Part shown: one piece after another, positions 18,690 through 28,027 of the stretch
Numbering within the stretch: the first letter of the stretch is position 1
How the letters are laid out: every line of letters starts with the position of its first letter
Program-made: the position numbers and the translations under genes
Assembly: GCA_017938315.1 (NCBI GenBank)
Contig: JAGBBV010000030.1
Span: forward strand, 186,001-250,000
Direction of reading: 5' to 3'
Source of the DNA: Lachnospiraceae bacterium
GTDB lineage: Bacteria; Bacillota; Clostridia; Lachnospirales; Lachnospiraceae
DNA: 64,000 nucleotides
Notes under the pieces: model-generated
Seen by the model: the letters and a program-made list of their open reading frames with translations, nothing else
What the model was told of the DNA's origin: nothing
Database searches by the model: none

Positions 18690-20188
18690 AAAACATTGCC
18701 TTTGGCCAAATCGGTAATTTAACAACCCAGCTTTTGGGTTTTATTCTGCGTACGATTTTTATCAGCCATCTGGGAGATACCTTAAATGGCGTAAATGATT
18801 TGTACACAGGAATTCTTTCTGTGCTTTCCATGGCAGAACTGGGCGTTGGAACAGCACTGAATTACAGCCTGTATAAGCCTGTGGCTGAGAACAATATAGA
18901 AAAAGTGAAATCCTATATGCAGTTATACAAAAAAGCATATAGAGTGATTGGTTTTGCCATTGCAGCAATAGGACTCTGTATTGCACCTTTTTTACCTTAC
19001 CTTGTAAAGCAACCGGAAGGCGTAAGCGTAAGGGATTTAACCCTATATTATTTTATCTTTTTGTTTAATACGGTAAGCACGTACTTTGTTGCGTATAAAT
19101 ATAGTCTGGTAAACGCCGAACAAAAAAATTATATACAGACCAACATCATTACCGTGACGAAAATGATTACTGTAAGCTTGCAGATAGCAGTCATTTTACT
19201 TACCGGTAATTTCTACGCATATTTGCTGACGGCAGCAACGGTTGAACTTCTGCAGAAAATTTTTGTAAGTCAGTATTTAAACAGGCGTTATCCGTATCTG
19301 AAAGATAAGGACGTGGTGCCTTTGTCGAAAGAAGAAACCGGAGAGATTGTAAATAAAACAAAGGCTCTTGTTTTCCATAAAGTGGGTGACGTGGCAAGGC
19401 TGCAGACGGACAGTATGATTATTTCCGGTTTTATTAACGTTACCCTGGTAGGAATTGTCGGAAACTATACCATGGTGCTTAATTCAGCCGCCAATGTGGT
19501 GAACATTTTCTTTAATTCGGTCCTGTCAGGTTTTGGAAACCTGATTGCTACGGAAAACAAGGAAAAACAGTATCAGTTATTTAAAGTATATCGTTTTGCG
19601 GCATGTTGGATATACGGTTTTTCTGCGGTGGGCTTTGCACTTTTGCTGACACCGCTTGTGGAATTATGGCTTGGAGAAGAAAAAACACTTGCCTTTGCGA
19701 TAGTGGGGGCAATTCTTATCGACTACTATTTTAAAGGGGACAGGATTGTCCTTTCCAATTTCAAAACGGCAGCAGGGGTATTTGAACAGGACAAGTACCT
19801 GGCACTGATACAGGGTGTGGTGAATTTAATTATTTCCATCGTGCTGGTACAGGAGATAGGACTTCTTGGCGTGTATATAGGAACTATCATTTCGGGACTG
19901 ATTGCCAACATTACAAAACCGGTTATTATCTATAAAGTGATATTGGAGAAACAGGTAAAGGGATATTTTGGGGATTCCCTAAAGTATCTGGTAGTAGTGC
20001 TTGCAATGTTTGCAGCATTTGTATGGATAAAACCGTATGTAATGCCTAAGACCACTATACTTAGCTTCGCAGTATTGTTTGTTGTCATATCAGTTCTGTT
20101 TAATGCGGTATTTTTACTTTTGTTTGGAAGAACGGATGAATTTAAATATTTATGGGGCATTGTAAGTAGTAAGATAAAAAGAAGATAG
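18665..20188 (+). CDS. wzx: Oligosaccharide flippase (Wzx/MOP superfamily)
   Basis: A 507-residue polytopic protein with about 12-14 predicted TM helices, matching Wzx-type flippases that turn undecaprenyl-diphosphate-linked repeat units to the outer face. The N-terminus has the amphipathic AVKNIAFGQIGNLTTQLLGFILRTIF start typical in kind for the family, with LNGVNDLYTGILSVLSMAELGVG following. It is the only MOP-type flippase in the window, alongside two ABC exporters. It overlaps the pyruvyl transferase gene, so the operon continues through it. Confidence 0.92.
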   Translation: MGRVQSAVKNIAFGQIGNLTTQLLGFILRTIFISHLGDTLNGVNDLYTGILSVLSMAELGVGTALNYSLYKPVAENNIEKVKSYMQLYKKAYRVIGFAIAAIGLCIAPFLPYLVKQPEGVSVRDLTLYYFIFLFNTVSTYFVAYKYSLVNAEQKNYIQTNIITVTKMITVSLQIAVILLTGNFYAYLLTAATVELLQKIFVSQYLNRRYPYLKDKDVVPLSKEETGEIVNKTKALVFHKVGDVARLQTDSMIISGFINVTLVGIVGNYTMVLNSAANVVNIFFNSVLSGFGNLIATENKEKQYQLFKVYRFAACWIYGFSAVGFALLLTPLVELWLGEEKTLAFAIVGAILIDYYFKGDRIVLSNFKTAAGVFEQDKYLALIQGVVNLIISIVLVQEIGLLGVYIGTIISGLIANITKPVIIYKVILEKQVKGYFGDSLKYLVVVLAMFAAFVWIKPYVMPKTTILSFAVLFVVISVLFNAVFLLLFGRTDEFKYLWGIVSSKIKRR

Positions 20189-20206
20189 TGTAAAGGAGAT
20201 TATACT

Positions 20207-21277
20207 ATGCAAGAAATGGTAAAAGTAGCAAAAAAACAGTTGCTTAAGTATCCAAAACGCGGATTGATATATCGTGTAAAAAGAGTGCTTAAGATGCTTA
20301 TAGGAAGAAATGAAGGGCCTGTTGATAAGATTAATTGGCCAAACGGACTTTTGGCGAAAGCATTGGCAGATTATTATATAAAGTATCCAAGCGCAGAGGA
20401 AGCCGGAGCAATCTTAAAAGTGCTTCAGAAATATTTTGACAGATGGATATCAAAGCACCATAAAATGTTTTACCTGGATGATGCTTTCAGTGGAATGGCA
20501 CTAATTGATCTACATCAGATTACCGGAGAAGAAAAATATAAGAAAGCAGCAGATGCCATGGCTCAATATCTGTTCTATCATGAGACGGACGCGGCAGGAA
20601 GCTTGCTTTACAGGCCAAAACAGAAGAATGGATATATATTCGCTGATATGATAGGAATGGTGTGCCCGTTTTTAGCGAAGTATGGTAGTACATATGGCGA
20701 TATGAATACTATAAATCTTGCTGTGACCCAAATACAGAATTTTATTGATTTCGGAATGGATGCGAAATCGGGGCTTCCCTATCACGGATACCAATATGAT
20801 AGCGGAGTGAAATACGGAATTATCGGCTGGGGGCGTGCAGTGGGGTGGCTTATGATAGGTATGTCAGAAACACTTGCGTATATGGAAGAAGAAAGACCAA
20901 GCTATGAACCTATAAAGCAGGCATATAGGCGATTAGTAGATAAGGTGGAAGCATATCAGCTGGAAGGCGGTTTGTATAGCTGGCAGCTTGGAGCGAAGGA
21001 AGGGCCGGTGGATACTTCTGCAACAGCTATGATTTTATATGCGATAGCAAAATCCCTTGACACAAAGGTGTTAATTGGTATTCACAAGTCCAGAATGATA
21101 AGAGGGAGAGATGCCCTTTGGGGATCCGTTAAGGATGGGCAGATATATGGATGCCTTGCGGAATGTCTGGGATTTAGCATGTACCCACAGGTTTATGGTG
21201 CATATCCATGGTCCTTAGGTCCGGCATTATCCTTGTTTGTACTGACAGAAGAGGTAGATAAGGGAGTAGCAAAGTAA
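20207..21277 (+). CDS. GH105/GH88-like (alpha/alpha)6-barrel protein
   Basis: A 356-residue protein resembling unsaturated rhamnogalacturonyl/glucuronyl hydrolases (YteR type). Seen are repeated helical hairpins, FADMIGM (in the place of the conserved Asp region), GWGRAVGWLMIGM (the WGRxxGW block), VDTSATAMILYAIAKSL and GAYPWSLGPALSLF. There is no signal peptide and the N-terminus is basic, so it is cytoplasmic, unlike secreted degradative enzymes. AAAGGAGA precedes the ATG. It may trim or edit an intermediate, remove an unsaturated uronate, or act as a non-hydrolytic relative; the sequence does not decide. It is surrounded by biosynthetic genes (19-base gap upstream, 1 base downstream). Confidence 0.72.
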   Translation: MQEMVKVAKKQLLKYPKRGLIYRVKRVLKMLIGRNEGPVDKINWPNGLLAKALADYYIKYPSAEEAGAILKVLQKYFDRWISKHHKMFYLDDAFSGMALIDLHQITGEEKYKKAADAMAQYLFYHETDAAGSLLYRPKQKNGYIFADMIGMVCPFLAKYGSTYGDMNTINLAVTQIQNFIDFGMDAKSGLPYHGYQYDSGVKYGIIGWGRAVGWLMIGMSETLAYMEEERPSYEPIKQAYRRLVDKVEAYQLEGGLYSWQLGAKEGPVDTSATAMILYAIAKSLDTKVLIGIHKSRMIRGRDALWGSVKDGQIYGCLAECLGFSMYPQVYGAYPWSLGPALSLFVLTEEVDKGVAK

Positions 21278-21278
21278 G

Positions 21279-22787
21279 ATGCTATTTAATTCGATTGACT
21301 TTTTGATTTTTTTCCCAATTGTATTATTGATATATTTTGTTCTGCCGTCGAAGATACGTTATTTATGGCTTCTGATTTCCAGTTACTATTTTTATATGTG
21401 CTGGAATCCGTTATATATCGTATTGATTATTATTTCGACACTGATTACCTATGTCTGCGGCATAACCGTAGGCTGGATAAAGGAATGCGGAAAATATCAT
21501 GAAAAAAGAAGATGCTGCTTGATGAAAATGATAGTAGCTGTCAGCTTTTTGGCAAATATAGGAATATTGGTGTATTTTAAATATACCAACTTTTTAATTG
21601 ATACAATAAACCGGATATTACAGAACATGAACTTGGGTGAATTGCCCAAGCTGGATATATTGCTGCCTGTAGGAATTTCTTTCTATACATTTCAGGCTCT
21701 TGGATACACAATAGATGTGTACAGGGGATGCGTGAAAGCGGAAAGAAATTTCTTTAAATATGCGCTGTTTGTATCTTTTTTTCCACAACTGGTGGCAGGA
21801 CCGATTGAACGATCGGAAAATCTGCTAAGACAGATAGATGAGGAAACGACTCATAAATTATGGAATTACAAAAGGGTAACGTCAGGTTTTATGACAATGC
21901 TGTGGGGCTTTTTCCTAAAAGTGGTGATTGCAGATAGGGTGGCTGTGCTGGTTGATACAGTGTTTGCAGGCTATGAAACATATCAGATGACAGCACTGGC
22001 AGCAGGAGCCGTTGCCTTTGCCATACAAATATATTGTGATTTCGCAGGATATTCGACGATTGCTGTTGGTGCAGCAAGAGTGCTTGGTTTTGAACTTATG
22101 GAAAACTTTGACACACCGTATTTTGCCCGGTCAATCGTAGACTTTTGGAGAAGATGGCACATATCTTTAAGCACATGGTTCCGGGACTATCTATATATTA
22201 CTCTTGGAGGAAACAGATGCAGTAAACTGAAGAAATACAGGAATTTACTGATAACATTTTGCATCAGTGGCTTATGGCACGGGGCAAACTGGACATATGT
22301 CATTTGGGGATTACTTCATGGTATCTACCAGGTGGCAGAAAAAGAATTACAACCGGTCATTGATAAAATTAATAGGAAGTGTAAGACAAAAACAGATTCT
22401 TTCGGTTACAAATTTTTTGGCATGGCAGGAACCTTTATATTGGTTGATTTTGCGTGGATTTTCTTTCGGGCAGACTCCCTAAGTCAAGCAGTCCATTATA
22501 TAGAGCGAATGATTTGTTACAGGGATTGGTGGTCTTTGTTCGATCAAAGTATTTACACATTAGGACTGGATGTGAGGGAAATGCATATACTGGCATTTGG
22601 ACTTTTGGCGTTATTGGCGGTAGAGATACTTAAATATAAGAAACGGGAAACCTTAACGGCCTTTTTGGAAAAACAGTGGATTGTTTTTAGGTGGAGTGTG
22701 TTACTTGGACTGTTATTTGTTTGTATTGTTTTCGGATATTATGGCCCCGGATTTGATTCAGCACAATTTATTTACTTTCAATTTTAA
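21279..22787 (+). CDS. MBOAT family membrane O-acyltransferase
   Basis: A 502-residue polytopic acyltransferase of the DltB/AlgI type. Signatures: MLFNSIDFLIFFPIVLLIYF, LPVGISFYTFQALGYTIDVYRG, FFPQLVAGPIER, YCDFAGYSTIAVGAARVLGF, FWRRWHISLSTWFRDYLYI and SGLWHGANWTYVIWG with the catalytic His. It belongs to a different subfamily from the copies at 8912 and 43951. It starts 1 base after the GH105-like gene and is followed by an SGNH-like protein at 22820, its probable partner in O-acylating the glycan. Confidence 0.95.
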   Translation: MLFNSIDFLIFFPIVLLIYFVLPSKIRYLWLLISSYYFYMCWNPLYIVLIIISTLITYVCGITVGWIKECGKYHEKRRCCLMKMIVAVSFLANIGILVYFKYTNFLIDTINRILQNMNLGELPKLDILLPVGISFYTFQALGYTIDVYRGCVKAERNFFKYALFVSFFPQLVAGPIERSENLLRQIDEETTHKLWNYKRVTSGFMTMLWGFFLKVVIADRVAVLVDTVFAGYETYQMTALAAGAVAFAIQIYCDFAGYSTIAVGAARVLGFELMENFDTPYFARSIVDFWRRWHISLSTWFRDYLYITLGGNRCSKLKKYRNLLITFCISGLWHGANWTYVIWGLLHGIYQVAEKELQPVIDKINRKCKTKTDSFGYKFFGMAGTFILVDFAWIFFRADSLSQAVHYIERMICYRDWWSLFDQSIYTLGLDVREMHILAFGLLALLAVEILKYKKRETLTAFLEKQWIVFRWSVLLGLLFVCIVFGYYGPGFDSAQFIYFQF

Positions 22788-22819
22788 ATAAGCACATAAG
22801 CGAAAATGGAAAATAATAA

Positions 22820-24292
22820 ATGAGAAGAAAATGTTTTATAAATGGCATAAAAATAGCATTATTCAGTATTTTGGTTTGCGGAATGCTTATAAGTATCCTT
22901 AAAGTTTTTAATTATAAAAGTACCGGTGGGGGTGGCGGCTTTCAACACCTCTATGGGATGGATAAGGATACCATAGATGTAATGTTTTTCGGAAGCAGCC
23001 ATGCACATTGTACGATAGACCACGGATATTTATGGGAAGAGTACGGAATAGCCGGCTATACTTTGTCTGCAGGAGCCCAACAGCTTGACAGTACTTACTA
23101 TTTTATCAAAGAAGCTTTGCGTGTGCATAATCCTAAAGTGATAGCGGTGGAAATGTATGGTGTGACCGGTGGTGAAATAAACAACGCAGAAACAGAAATA
23201 TATAGAAATACACTGCCTATGAGGTGGTCACCGGTTTTTCATGAGTATGTCTCCTATATGTCTGAGAATATGGATATGGATAAAACATGGAAACAACAAG
23301 TATATACCAAAATTCCAATCATTCATTCCAGGTATGCGGAAGCGGAAAGAAGTGACTTTAAAGACAATGTTCCCTTTATGATGGGGTATCGTGGCAGTTA
23401 TGAGGTGGTTCCTTTTGAAGAACCTAATGTTGTTTTAGAGAAGGCAGAAATTAGCCGGGAAAAAGAAAAATGGTTGCAAAAGATTGTGGATGTTGCAGCC
23501 GAGAATGATGTACAGGTAGTTTTCTTTGCAGCACCATATGTAGTTGATGCAGAAAGCCAGAAGCAGTATAATGCCATTGAAGATTTTGCGGCAGAAAAGG
23601 GTATAGTGTATATTAATTATAATAAACTGTATGATGAGATTGGCTTAGACTTTGAGACAGATTTTAGAGACAGCGGACATTTAAATAATTATGGTTCAGT
23701 AAAAGTAACCGGTCATATGGCGGATTTATTAAAAGAAAACTATGAGTTAGAGGATAAACGCGGACAGAGCAACTATGCATTATGGGATGAAAATGCCTTA
23801 TATTTAAGAAATAAAGAACTCAGAAATGAGCTGCTGGATAGTGCGGATATTAATGAATATTTACAAAAGCTTGCGGAAGTAGGAGATGAGCAAATAATCA
23901 TACTTGCACTTAACGGAAATTATAATGCTTTAGGTGAAGTGTATTTGGATAATTTAACAAAACTGGGTATTACGCCGGACGAATATACACAGGGTGGTGT
24001 CTGGATATTTAAAAATAGGAATCGGATATTGTATTTACCGGGAAAAGAATATAAAGAATGTATCAAAACGCGGGCAGGAGAAATATCCCTGCAGTCATCT
24101 GTCTATACCGCAGAGGATGAAACCATCAAGGAAAATGTTCAATTACTGTTAAATGGAGAAGACTATTATCAGGCAGAAAATGGTGTCAACATTATTGTCT
24201 ATAATGAAGGGCTAAACCAATTGATCGATGCAGCGGCAGATGACATCTACTTAGGTTTGGAGCTGGTGCACTGTGAGGAACCGGAAGAGTAG
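22820..24292 (+). CDS. SGNH-like membrane-anchored partner of MBOAT
   Basis: A 490-residue protein with one N-terminal TM helix (about 10-30) and a large extracytoplasmic domain. A Gly-rich linker (36-40) is followed by FFGSSHAHC, with the SGNH-type nucleophile block GSSHAHC at 58-64, and DSGHLNNYGS later gives the DxxH block. The C-terminal ~170 residues form an additional domain without a motif I recognise. It follows the MBOAT by 32 bases. In such pairs the MBOAT delivers the acyl group and the SGNH protein transfers it to the exported sugar; here that is inferred from context. Confidence 0.8.
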   Translation: MRRKCFINGIKIALFSILVCGMLISILKVFNYKSTGGGGGFQHLYGMDKDTIDVMFFGSSHAHCTIDHGYLWEEYGIAGYTLSAGAQQLDSTYYFIKEALRVHNPKVIAVEMYGVTGGEINNAETEIYRNTLPMRWSPVFHEYVSYMSENMDMDKTWKQQVYTKIPIIHSRYAEAERSDFKDNVPFMMGYRGSYEVVPFEEPNVVLEKAEISREKEKWLQKIVDVAAENDVQVVFFAAPYVVDAESQKQYNAIEDFAAEKGIVYINYNKLYDEIGLDFETDFRDSGHLNNYGSVKVTGHMADLLKENYELEDKRGQSNYALWDENALYLRNKELRNELLDSADINEYLQKLAEVGDEQIIILALNGNYNALGEVYLDNLTKLGITPDEYTQGGVWIFKNRNRILYLPGKEYKECIKTRAGEISLQSSVYTAEDETIKENVQLLLNGEDYYQAENGVNIIVYNEGLNQLIDAAADDIYLGLELVHCEEPEE

Positions 24293-24311
24293 GACATAAG
24301 GGGAAGTTAGT

Positions 24312-25211
24312 ATGATCATTATTGAAGTGGCCGGTGGGCTTGGAAATCAATTACAACAATATGCGTTGTACCGCAAATTTGTGCGGATGGGAAAAGAGGC
24401 AAGACTGGATATTTCATGGTTTCAGGATGAAGCAAATAAGAGTGGAGGAGTAACCCACCGTAAATTGGAACTGTCTTATTTTGACAGGCTTGTTTATGAG
24501 GTGTGTACCACGGAAGAAAAGGAAGAATTAATCGGCAGAACCGGTGTGATAGGAAAGCTGCAAAGAAAAATATTCCCTTCAACAGTACACTGGTTTCATG
24601 AGAATAAAATTTATCACCCGGAGATACTAACCTTTGAAAACATGTATCTTTCTGGCTATTTTGCATGTGAAAAATATTATGCAGATATTTTGTATGATTT
24701 GCGGGAAAAGATTCAGTTTCCTAAAAGTGCAAATCCCTTAAACGCACAAATGGCAGAGGAAATAATGGCTTGTAATTCCGTCAGTGTACATGTGAGAAGA
24801 GGGGATTACTTAAACCCGGAAAATGCGGCAATGTTTGGAAATATTTGTACGGATGCGTATTACCGGAAGGCAATAGATATCATAAAAGAGAATGTGCCTG
24901 ATGCTCACTTTTATCTGTTTTCTGATGATATTTCCTATGTAAAGAAAAATTTTGAAGGACCAGAGTACACGATAGTAGACATTAATCATGGACAAGATGC
25001 TTTTTATGATATGTGGCTGATGAGTCAATGTAAGCATAATATTTGTGCTAATTCTACCTTCAGTTTTTGGGGGGCAAGATTAAACGGTTATGAAGAGAAG
25101 ATGATGATACGTCCCACCATTCATAAAAATAGTCAGGTGTTTGTGAAAGAAGAAATGAAGGAATTGTGGAGCGGCTGGCAGTTTGTCAGTCCGGACGGAG
25201 TGGCATTTTGA
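24312..25211 (+). CDS. GT11 alpha-1,2-fucosyltransferase family protein (third copy)
   Basis: A 299-residue GT11 protein: GGLGNQLQQYALYRKF near the N-terminus, HVRRGDYLNPENA with the intact donor-binding block, and NSTFSFWGARLNG at the C-terminal side. It should use GDP-fucose and form an alpha-1,2 link. GGGGAAG lies just ahead of the ATG. It is more distant from the tandem copies at 4862 and 5827 than they are from each other, so it likely has a different acceptor. Confidence 0.92.
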   Translation: MIIIEVAGGLGNQLQQYALYRKFVRMGKEARLDISWFQDEANKSGGVTHRKLELSYFDRLVYEVCTTEEKEELIGRTGVIGKLQRKIFPSTVHWFHENKIYHPEILTFENMYLSGYFACEKYYADILYDLREKIQFPKSANPLNAQMAEEIMACNSVSVHVRRGDYLNPENAAMFGNICTDAYYRKAIDIIKENVPDAHFYLFSDDISYVKKNFEGPEYTIVDINHGQDAFYDMWLMSQCKHNICANSTFSFWGARLNGYEEKMMIRPTIHKNSQVFVKEEMKELWSGWQFVSPDGVAF

Positions 25212-25246
25212 CGATAAACAAAAAGCTTGGAATGGAGAAGCGTTTG

Positions 25247-26398
25247 ATGGAAAAAGCGAAATTGGAAAAATACAGCAACCTGATATCTACAGGTACTTTC
25301 TATTTGGCATTACTGATAGAATTGACGATTGTTATTTTGGATAAAAGTGCATATACCATTCAATATGAGGGAATATGGTTTCGTTTGACGTTTTTACTTT
25401 TCTTTATCAGTATGGTTGCTGTAAAGCATAGTGTGCGGGAGTGGATTGGTTTTTTTGCATTTTTGCTGCTGGGATTTGTTTCGTATAGGATGTGTGGCAA
25501 AAATGAGATACTTAGGTTTGTCGTATTTGTGTGGGCTTGCCACAAGAAAGATGTCATGAAGGTTTTAAAACTGACTTTTTGGTATACATTTGCCGGTTGT
25601 GTCATATTGGCAGTACTTTCACTTTTGGGAGTGTATGGAACAGTTTCCCTGACAGCAATTTACAGACATGGGGTTGAGGAGACAAGATACTGCTTTGGAA
25701 TGGGACATCCCAATGCATTTCACGCGATGACTTTCGTGCTGACATTGCTGGGCGTTTACTGTTATAAGGATAAAATTAAATGGTATGGATATGCCCTTAT
25801 ATTTGTTTTACATCTGTTTGTTTTTTTCTTTACAGAATCAAGAGCCGGTTTTTTGACTACAATCGGTGTATTAATGCTTATCATTATATTCCGCTATTGT
25901 AAACCACTACAAACAAATATGTGGGTTTATTTGCTGGGAATGGTGTGCATTGCTTTTTGCGTTTATTTATCGGTTATGATGGCGAAACACAATATATCTC
26001 ATCCGTTGTTTGAAAAGATGGACTATTATTTAAGCGGAAGAATTTATTCACTGTTTGATACAACAAATGATGAAGGAACGCTTCGCACGTGGTCTCTTTG
26101 GGCAGAAAACGGATATAGAGTTTTCTTTGATTTAGGCATCGTCAGAATTTTTTACTGGTATGGAATTATACCTGCAATTATTTACTTCTTAGCCCAGTGC
26201 AGACTTTTATGGTGTGGCTATAAAAGAAAAGATTATATGTTGCTGGTGGTAATGGTATCTATTACAATATATACTGTTTTTGAAGCACATTTTGTGTCAG
26301 TATATTTGGGAAGAAATTACATCCTCTTTTTCTTTGCTATGTATTTATCTGATATGCTTGGGCAAAAAGAGAAGGATAGGATTTGTGAGAGAGGTTAG
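25247..26398 (+). CDS. Wzy-like O-antigen polymerase family membrane protein
   Basis: A 383-residue polytopic protein, about 10-11 predicted TM helices, likely a Wzy-type polymerase or ligase acting on the outer membrane leaflet side. A large loop contains MGHPNAFHAM, and FFTESRAGFLTT resembles the Wzy_C SRxG region. I place the start at 25247, where GGAGAAG (25234-25240) sits 6 bases upstream; an earlier ATG at 25232 and a frame reaching 25166 overlap that site or the preceding gene. It is followed 2 bases later by a related protein at 26401. Confidence 0.8.
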   Translation: MEKAKLEKYSNLISTGTFYLALLIELTIVILDKSAYTIQYEGIWFRLTFLLFFISMVAVKHSVREWIGFFAFLLLGFVSYRMCGKNEILRFVVFVWACHKKDVMKVLKLTFWYTFAGCVILAVLSLLGVYGTVSLTAIYRHGVEETRYCFGMGHPNAFHAMTFVLTLLGVYCYKDKIKWYGYALIFVLHLFVFFFTESRAGFLTTIGVLMLIIIFRYCKPLQTNMWVYLLGMVCIAFCVYLSVMMAKHNISHPLFEKMDYYLSGRIYSLFDTTNDEGTLRTWSLWAENGYRVFFDLGIVRIFYWYGIIPAIIYFLAQCRLLWCGYKRKDYMLLVVMVSITIYTVFEAHFVSVYLGRNYILFFFAMYLSDMLGQKEKDRICERG

Positions 26399-26400
26399 TT

Positions 26401-27993
26401 ATGACCAAAGAAGTAAAGAAAGAATATGTAAATCAATTCATATCAATGGCAGAAATTGTTTATTTGATTTACTTTATCGTCATGTTTGGAACCAGAGCCA
26501 TAGGCATTTATGAGGGAATGTTAGCCTATAACGTTTCTCTTGTGATTGGCATGCTTATTTTTGGGCTTAAGGTGCTTATGACAGAGCATTCCGTATTAGA
26601 ATATATCATGATGGCGGGGCTATTGCTTCTTTGTCTGATTGTATACAGAAACACAGGTGAAAAGGGAATGCTTCTTTACTTTACCATGATGCTTGGCATG
26701 AAAGGTGTGTCTGTGCAAAGAGTGTTTAAAACAGGGGCTATAGTGCAGGTGACGGCATTCGTGGCGCTGGTAGTGTTGTCACTACTTGGAATAAAAGAAG
26801 AAATCATTTATGTCCAGAGCCGCATGGGAATGGGAGAAGTGCTGAGACATGCTTTGGGGTATCCACATCCCAATACTTTGCATACAACTTATGTTTGCAT
26901 GATGGTACTTATTATGTACGCATTTGGAAACAAGAACAGGAAGAGACTGGTGGTGACTTCGGGATGCCTGTTTTTGGGGTCAGTTTATATTTATCTTTAT
27001 TCTTGCAGTAATACGGGATTATTAGTCTCTGTTTTATACTTGGCAGTAAATTTCTATTTCCAAAGCAGAAAGACTCTCTCTAAGTTTGAAAAAATATGTA
27101 TTTATTCATTATATCCAGCGTGTTTGCTTTTCTCTATTTTGGGACCGATAATAATAAAAGGTAAACTGTTTGATATCATTAATAAACTTCTTAATACGAG
27201 GTGGGGACTTTCAGTATATTATTTGCAGAATGAACCGGTTACATTATTCGGTACAAGATTTAAAGAAGCACCGACCACGCAATATATGATAGACAGTTCA
27301 TTTCTCTATTCATTTTTACAGCTGGGTATTATAGCTTTTTTGGTTATAACAGTACTATACTTATTGACCATACATGAGTGTGTTAAAAACAGGAAACGTG
27401 CCGAGATAGCAATTATTGTCAGCTTTTGCATTATGGGTATATCAGATCCGTTTTTGTTTAACCTTTCCTATAAAAACTTAGTGTTTTTATTTATTGGCGC
27501 TGTATGGTATTGCCGGGTTGAGGATGTACAAGTTAACACCTTGCTTAAAAAGAAAATTAGGATATTACGCATAGGTGGAAATGAAATCAAATATAGAAAA
27601 ATAATGCTTTTTAGTAGCTATGGTAAGGCAATACAATTGATAGCGGTATTTGCAATTGCTGCAATTGTGTCCGGTGGATTTTACGCTATAAGTCACGAAT
27701 GCCCTAATGCAGTATATATCAATCAGACAGCATGGGAAAAGGGCATGAGCTTGAAAGGAACTGTGCCGGAAAATCTGGAAGATTATGCACTATATTTGAG
27801 TGATGATGACGTGGCAGAGATAGAAGAAACTAATGGGTTGGTAATCGGGTATCAGAATGAAAACAAACCTATGTTTATGGAAAAAGGTAATGTTGCTAAA
27901 ATGGAGTATATAAGAAATATAATCAGCATTGGCGTGTGGAGCGGGGTGTTAGCTGTATTGGTGTTATGTGGGGTAAAGCTTAGAAAAGCATAA
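26401..27993 (+). CDS. Wzy-like polymerase with extra C-terminal extracytoplasmic loop
   Basis: A 530-residue membrane protein related to the preceding one: LGYPHPNTLHTTY matches the GHPNAFH loop and SCSNTGLLVSVLY the SRAGFL region. It is about 150 residues longer: after the polymerase-like core come a basic cytoplasmic stretch, a TM helix at about 410-430, a soluble segment of roughly 80 residues and a final TM helix. The soluble segment has no motif I recognise. Two tandem paralogues suggest either two different linkages or a polymerase plus a ligase. Confidence 0.75.
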   Translation: MTKEVKKEYVNQFISMAEIVYLIYFIVMFGTRAIGIYEGMLAYNVSLVIGMLIFGLKVLMTEHSVLEYIMMAGLLLLCLIVYRNTGEKGMLLYFTMMLGMKGVSVQRVFKTGAIVQVTAFVALVVLSLLGIKEEIIYVQSRMGMGEVLRHALGYPHPNTLHTTYVCMMVLIMYAFGNKNRKRLVVTSGCLFLGSVYIYLYSCSNTGLLVSVLYLAVNFYFQSRKTLSKFEKICIYSLYPACLLFSILGPIIIKGKLFDIINKLLNTRWGLSVYYLQNEPVTLFGTRFKEAPTTQYMIDSSFLYSFLQLGIIAFLVITVLYLLTIHECVKNRKRAEIAIIVSFCIMGISDPFLFNLSYKNLVFLFIGAVWYCRVEDVQVNTLLKKKIRILRIGGNEIKYRKIMLFSSYGKAIQLIAVFAIAAIVSGGFYAISHECPNAVYINQTAWEKGMSLKGTVPENLEDYALYLSDDDVAEIEETNGLVIGYQNENKPMFMEKGNVAKMEYIRNIISIGVWSGVLAVLVLCGVKLRKA

Positions 27994-28027
27994 AGGGTTA
28001 TTGCTTTTCAAAAAGGAGAACTATATT

